A DNA stretch of 64,000 nt from Shinisaurus crocodilurus (taxonomy: Eukaryota; Chordata; Lepidosauria; Squamata; Shinisauridae): the NCBI GenBank assembly GCA_021292165.1, contig CM037879.1, positions 261,213,921-261,277,920 of the forward strand, read 5' to 3'. This document shows positions 41,101 to 47,100 of this stretch, one piece after another (positions within the stretch are counted from its first letter, which is position 1; every line of letters starts with the position of its first letter). The notes beneath the pieces are model-generated. The model was given only the letters and a program-made list of their open reading frames with translations, did no database searches and had not been told where the DNA came from. Both the position numbers and the translations under genes were made by a program.

Positions 41101-44100
41101 TCCACTCCTAGAGCCGTCACCATCCGGCTGACATGCTCTGAGAAGCTGCCCATGTCTTCCGAAGGGGAGATCGCTTCCTTGGATTCCACCCGTGCATCTG
41201 GTGAGGTGGAATGGGAGGAGGAGGCCACTGAGTCCGAGTCCGATACGTACGCCGATCCCGACGACGAACGAGTCGCGACGACAGGGGCGAGAATCGTCTG
41301 GGCAGTCGAGGTCGAGGCGGTCGGTTGGACTACGGTCTCGACGGGTGCCCGGAATACGGTCGTACTCTGCCTTGGCGTAGGAGATCTAGACCTATGCCTG
41401 CGCTCTCGAGGTGGGGAGCGTCGGTGCCGGTAGTAATAATCGCGCCTTCTCCGGTCAGGTGAGTCTCAGGATCGGGATCTGTAGCTCCTAGATCTCGAGC
41501 CCGAATAATAGGAGCCCGACCACGATCTGTCATCACGGCGGTGGGAGTAGACGGATCGGGAGGCAGAATCTCTCAAGGGCGAATCGCGGCTTCGGTACCG
41601 AGGGGAACGTGATGGACCGTGCGCCCTCCGCTCTTCCCTAGCATATGCTGCTGGAGGCGAGAGACGTGGTGGAGGACCCCTCGAGCCCGAACGGGGTCGT
41701 TCCATCGATGGCGAGGCCACAATTTCTCCCTCCGACAGGGAGGTGGTTATAGTCGGCGGTTGCTTTATTGGGGCTTTCGAACCCGATTCTCGATCTCGAG
41801 GAGACGTCGTCGAGATCGGAGGAGACTGGGGGGCAATCGGTCCCGTAGCTCGATCTCGAGCCCCAGTCATCGCCGACATTAGTAGAGCCGTACGCTCTGA
41901 GACCTTCATGGCAGCTGAGGTAGAAGGCTCAGCGTCCTTGCCAGGTTTGTCCGCCATTTTCTTTCTCAGGCGTTGTGCCTTATCTTTATGGGCCTTTTTC
42001 GCCAATTTCTTCGCCGCAGAAGTATCTTTTGCCCGCTTCTTGGCTGACTGGGATCCCCCAGGTCTCTCTTCCGGATCAGGCCCTTTAGCTGATAGAGACT
42101 GCTCCCATAGGAGAGCTCGCAGCTTAGTTTGGCGCTGTTTTCGGGCCTGTTTTGTAAAGGCCTGGCAGTCCTGGCAGGTCTCCATTTTATGGCCTTGCCC
42201 TAGGCAAAGCAAGCACAGCAGGTGCTTATCAGCGGGTGGGATTTTCGTCCCACACCGCTGGCATTTTCTAAAAGGTGCCTTCAGAGGCATAGTCAGAATA
42301 ATAAAGAAGAGATTAGGAGATAGGTGGATGAGATCGGGGGAGAGATACGGGTATAGTAAGAGTTTTTTTGTAATAATTTTTTTTTTTTTTTTTTTTGAAA
42401 AAGGAGATAGATTAGTCGAAGAAAGAGGAAGAGAGAGAAGATTATGAAGTAAAAAGGTGATAGGAAAGGCTAACTCAGCTGATAGACTACTCCGGAGAGA
42501 GGAGAGAAGAACCCGACGACTACACGCAATGGCGGTCGAAGAGGAACTGAGGAGATGGGCGGGAGCCGCGCTAAGGGACACGCGCGGGGGGAGGGGCTCC
42601 CGCCCAATTCACCTCAGCTTTAGAAGTTTCCCGAACGATCTCAGCGCAGGCGCAGAGAACCCATATGTGTGTGATGCACAGAGACCACGAAGAAGAACAT
42701 CAGAGGCTTGCCATTTTAAAAAGGCTAGTAATGCAGATATGACATTCCAAGCCTTAGATGTGTTGGACTACAACTCCATGATAGGATGGTGGGAGTTATA
42801 GTCCAACACATTTGGAGGACACCAAGTTGGGGGAAGGTTGTTCTAACAATCAATTTCTTTGATTTCAATGGCCCTAATTTGCTTGTTGATCAACAAATAT
42901 ACTTTTGCATTTTTCGTTCAGAATTAGAGTAATATGGGATGCTGAGCTCATTATTTTGCCTCAATTTCTCCGATTATGTTTTATTACACTGTTCTCGGAT
43001 TCAGCTGCAATTGTTTTGTAGGGTTTATTTTATGCTGGTTTTTATTATTTTGCATTTATCTATAGCCCATCTGGCCGGCAAACCGGCCACCCTGGGCGAT
43101 GTACAGAAAATAAAACAGAACAAAATACATTAAAACATTTTTCTCCATTAAAATACATTAAAGCAGTATAAAATTTTAAAATCTTAGCCCACCCCATATT
43201 CCCGCCTGAATAACCAAGTTTTTAATGAGCGGCGGAAGCTCAGCAGAGAGGGGGCATGGCGGAGGTCACTTGGGAGAGAGTTCCATAGTACGGGGGCTGC
43301 CACAGAGAAGGCCCTCTTCCTCGTCCCGACCAGTCTAGCTGCTCTGGCTGAAGGGACAAGGAGAAGGCCGTCTGTGGCAGATCTTGTTGAGCGGCCCACT
43401 TGGTGTTGCTGGAGACGCTCCTTGAGATAGACTGGACCGGAGCCGTATAGGTCAAGGCCAAAGGTCAAGGCCAACACCTTGAATTCAGCTCGGCAAGCAA
43501 CTGGTAGCCGTGTAGCTCCTTGAGCACTGGCGTGATGTGATCCCGCCGGCGGCTGCCTTTAACCAGGCGAGCCGCCGTGTTCTGTACCAGCTGCAGCTTC
43601 CGAACCGTCTTCAAGGGTAACCCCACGTAGAGCGCATTACAGTAGTCTAGGCGAGAGGAGACCAAGGCATGAACCACTGAAGGGAGCAGATGATTAGGAA
43701 GGTAGGGGCGCAGCTGCCGTATCAGATGGAGTTGATACAGCGCTGCCCGGCTCACAGCTGCCACCTGAGCCTCCATGGACAGCTGGGAGTCTAGAATGAC
43801 TCCCAAGCTGCGGACCTGGTCCTTCAGGAGTAGATGTACCCCATTCAGCACCAGGTCAACATCCCCTAACCTCCCCTTGTCCCCCACCAGAAGTACCTCG
43901 GTCTTGTCGGGGTTCAGCTTCAGCATATTCCTTCCCATCCAGCCACCCACTGACTCCAGGCACTTGGACAGGGTCTCAACGGCCAACCTCGGTGAGGACT
44001 TGAAGGAGAGGTAGAGCTGTGTGTCATCCGCATATTGATAACAGTGCACCCCAAACCTCCTGGTGATAGCTCCCAGCGGCTTCAGGTAGATGTTAAATAA

Positions 44101-47100
44101 CATAGGGGAGAGGATGGAACCCTGCGGCACCCCACAAGTGAGCGGCCAAGGGTCCGAAGCCTCTTCCCCAAGAACTACCCTCTGGTACCTTCCAGAGAGG
44201 AAGGACTGGAACCACTGCAATACAGTCCCTCCTATGCCCAACCCCTCCAGGCGGTCCAGGAGGATACCGTGGTCAACGGTATCAAAAGCCGCTGAGAGAT
44301 CGAGGACTAGAAAGGAGCATTTGCCCCTATCCAAAGCCCTCCTCATATCATCCACCAAGGCGACCAAGGCCGTCTCCGTCCCATGTCCAGGCCTGAAGCC
44401 CGACTGGCACGGATCTAAATAATCGGCTTCATCCAAGTGTGCCTTCAGCTGAGCACCCACCACCCGCTCAATCACCTTGCCCAGAAATGGTAAATTGGAG
44501 ACTGGGCAGAAGTTGTTCAGATCCTGGGGATCCAAGGAGGGCTTCTTTAGAAGAGGTCTTATTACTGCCTCCTTGAGGGCTGATGGCATAACTCCCTCCT
44601 CGAGGGAGGCATTCACCACCGCCTTGATCCCCTCACCCAGTCTCTCCCTACAGCTCATAATGAGCCAGGACGGGCAAGGGTCAAGCAAGCAGGTGGTCGG
44701 CCTCACAGATGAAAGCACCTTGTCCACTTCATCAGAAGGAAGAAGCCGGAACCGATCCCACAAAACCGGTCTGCCATTGGCCTCCTCCCACTCACTCCCT
44801 GTGTCCACGACGTACGATATCCCACTCCTAATCCGATCAATTTTATCTGCGGTGCTTCGCTAAAGCCTCACAGGAGGCTTTTTTTGGTTGTTTTTATGAA
44901 TGTTTGCTGTTTTATTACTGTATCAGTTTTTATTATATGTTTTATTGTTGTAAGCTGCCCCGGGAGAGCTCCTGCCCTGAAAGGCAGCCTACAAAGATTT
45001 TAAAAAAGTAAAAACCCACCTTTAAAAAGTAAGATTTAAAAGAAAACACATTGGTTCACTATTTAATATAGCTTTTCTGGAAAAAAATCATCAACCCACA
45101 CCTACTTGCTACAGTATCCTTCTTTATGGGATATATATCTGGCTGAATAGACAAGATTTCATACAAATTAAAGGCCAGAAAAATATTGCTTACAGGTGCA
45201 GCAGTGCCATGACTGTTTCTGGCCCTTCTTACCCATGCTGGCAATAGTACTATTTCACCTGTATCCTGTGTTCTCCTGACCTCCAAAGCATAGCACACTA
45301 CATTACTACAGCCATCTACCTCTCATTCATTTGCCCAAAGTTAATTGCTATTTGCCCAAGGAAGTGGCTCACTGCAAGGCATAATTAGAATTTTAGAACA
45401 CTATTAATGTGAAGCAAATTTACCTTTTTCCTGCTGCCGAAAATTTCACAGCATGTATAGGCACAGTGTACAAACTATTACTTTGTTAGAAACTGTACCA
45501 ATCTTAATGTAAGTAAACCAGTGCCACCAGACAGAAGCAGAGTTGCCTACAATGCAGAGGTAACCTTAATACTTATTGACAATAGTTTATCCAGTAGGAA
45601 ATCAGAAATACTTGTGAAGCTTATATCTATTTTATCTCCTGTTCTCTGAATACCGTACTATTCTTAATTTAAACAACAAAGAGTCTTTGGGCATTTTAAA
45701 GACAAATTTTATTTATTTTACTTTATTACTTATTTATGAAACAAATTTATTATGGCATAAGCTTTTCCAGATGGGTAACACAGAGCTGTGTTAATCTGTT
45801 GCAGCAAAAACGATGAAGTCTTATGGCACCTTAAAGACTAACAAATTTATTATGGCACAAGTTTTCATGGACTACAGGTCCACTTCTTCAGATGCATGAA
45901 ATGCCTTAGGAAAGGAAAGGAACAGGGTGGTGCATCTGGAGCCAGTACTTTGCTTCCCTGTGCACTCAGCTCAAAAGGAGGGGAGGGAGAAAGAAAAAGG
46001 GACTCTCCTGCGCAGCCTGGTAAGCTTGTTGGAAGGCTGGGGAGGAGAGCGGTAAGAGCCCCCCCCCCGCTATTTTTACATTTGTGTGTGTGTGTGGTGT
46101 TTTGGGAGCAAAGGTATGGATGTGTGTACTGCCTGGGTGTTTTGGTGGGGTTGCCTCCTGTGGGTTTTGTCTGGAGCAGGGGTGGGTTCCTCTGAATAAA
46201 ACCAGTTCTTGGAAATGGGTATTTTGATAATGTCAAATAAGTGGCTTGGTATTTGTGAATGAGACCAAACCTCTGCTTTGCACTCAGTTTCTTGGGCAAA
46301 TTACTTGTCTTTTGTGACTAGCCAAGCCCTCATGGCAGCCATTTTGTAGTGATGCCCACAACAGTTTTTCAAATTTTGAATTGAATAGGCCCAAACAGAT
46401 TGGGGATCCCTGTGTTACCTAAACAAAATCCACATTTAAGCAGTATATTCATTTTACACAACTTGAGGAATTCTCTACCTGTTCTGCATCCACAGTAAAA
46501 TAGAATAAGTTGGTTTTAACAGCACCCAACGAGTGAAAGCTAGATACTTAATACAAAACAAGATTCACAGAACCCTTCATACAATGGCATATCACACACT
46601 GAAAACAGGCAGGACATGCCACTCATGTTCTGAGCCCCCTTTTATGGTTCAATTTGCTAAGTAATACCATGCATTCAAAAACAAAAGTTACACAGTGACA
46701 CTCGAGCCTCAACTTCAAAGCTTTTATATTATGAATACTGTAACAAGTGAACAAGGAATAAGGCCAAGAGGAAAGAGGTCAGTGATGCCACCTGACAAGC
46801 CTAGCTAGTAATTATGCACAGCAACAGCATGTCAGTAGGACAGCTGTAGATAAAACTCATTCACAAGTTTAATGTTAATTTCCTATACATCTCATTACAT
46901 CATGCTCAGCGTATATATAATTCTAAGCATCCCCACTGTTTTTCCTTGCACCCATTATCTAGCACCGTTATATTTTCTCCAAGATTCCATCAATGCCCTG
47001 TATAAATAAAAAAGAATGGCAAACAGATTTCAAATCAGTGACATTTCTTTAAGAGCTCAAATCAAAACACAAAAGGGGCCCTAGCAGAAAGATGTGTCAG

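Larger units (their letters stand above)
36686..42697 (-). mobile_element. DIRS-type tyrosine-recombinase retrotransposon, copy 2 (full length)
   Basis: About 6.0 kb with inverted terminal repeats, an internal complementary region near the 3' end, and gag, RT-RNase H-methyltransferase-like and tyrosine recombinase regions on the minus strand. DIRS elements integrate a circular intermediate with a recombinase and make no target duplication; none is seen. The inverted termini agree base for base over about 130 bp, so the insertion is recent. Gag and recombinase each contain frameshifts while the pol frame is open. It lies in CRY1 intron 1, in sense with CRY1, and is related to copy 1 at 1-2794. 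Confidence 0.95.

Noticed and set aside
42457..42801. Plus-strand frame matching a minus-strand frame at 36700-37164
   Set aside because: The shared peptide is produced by the inverted terminal repeats of the DIRS element, not by a gene.
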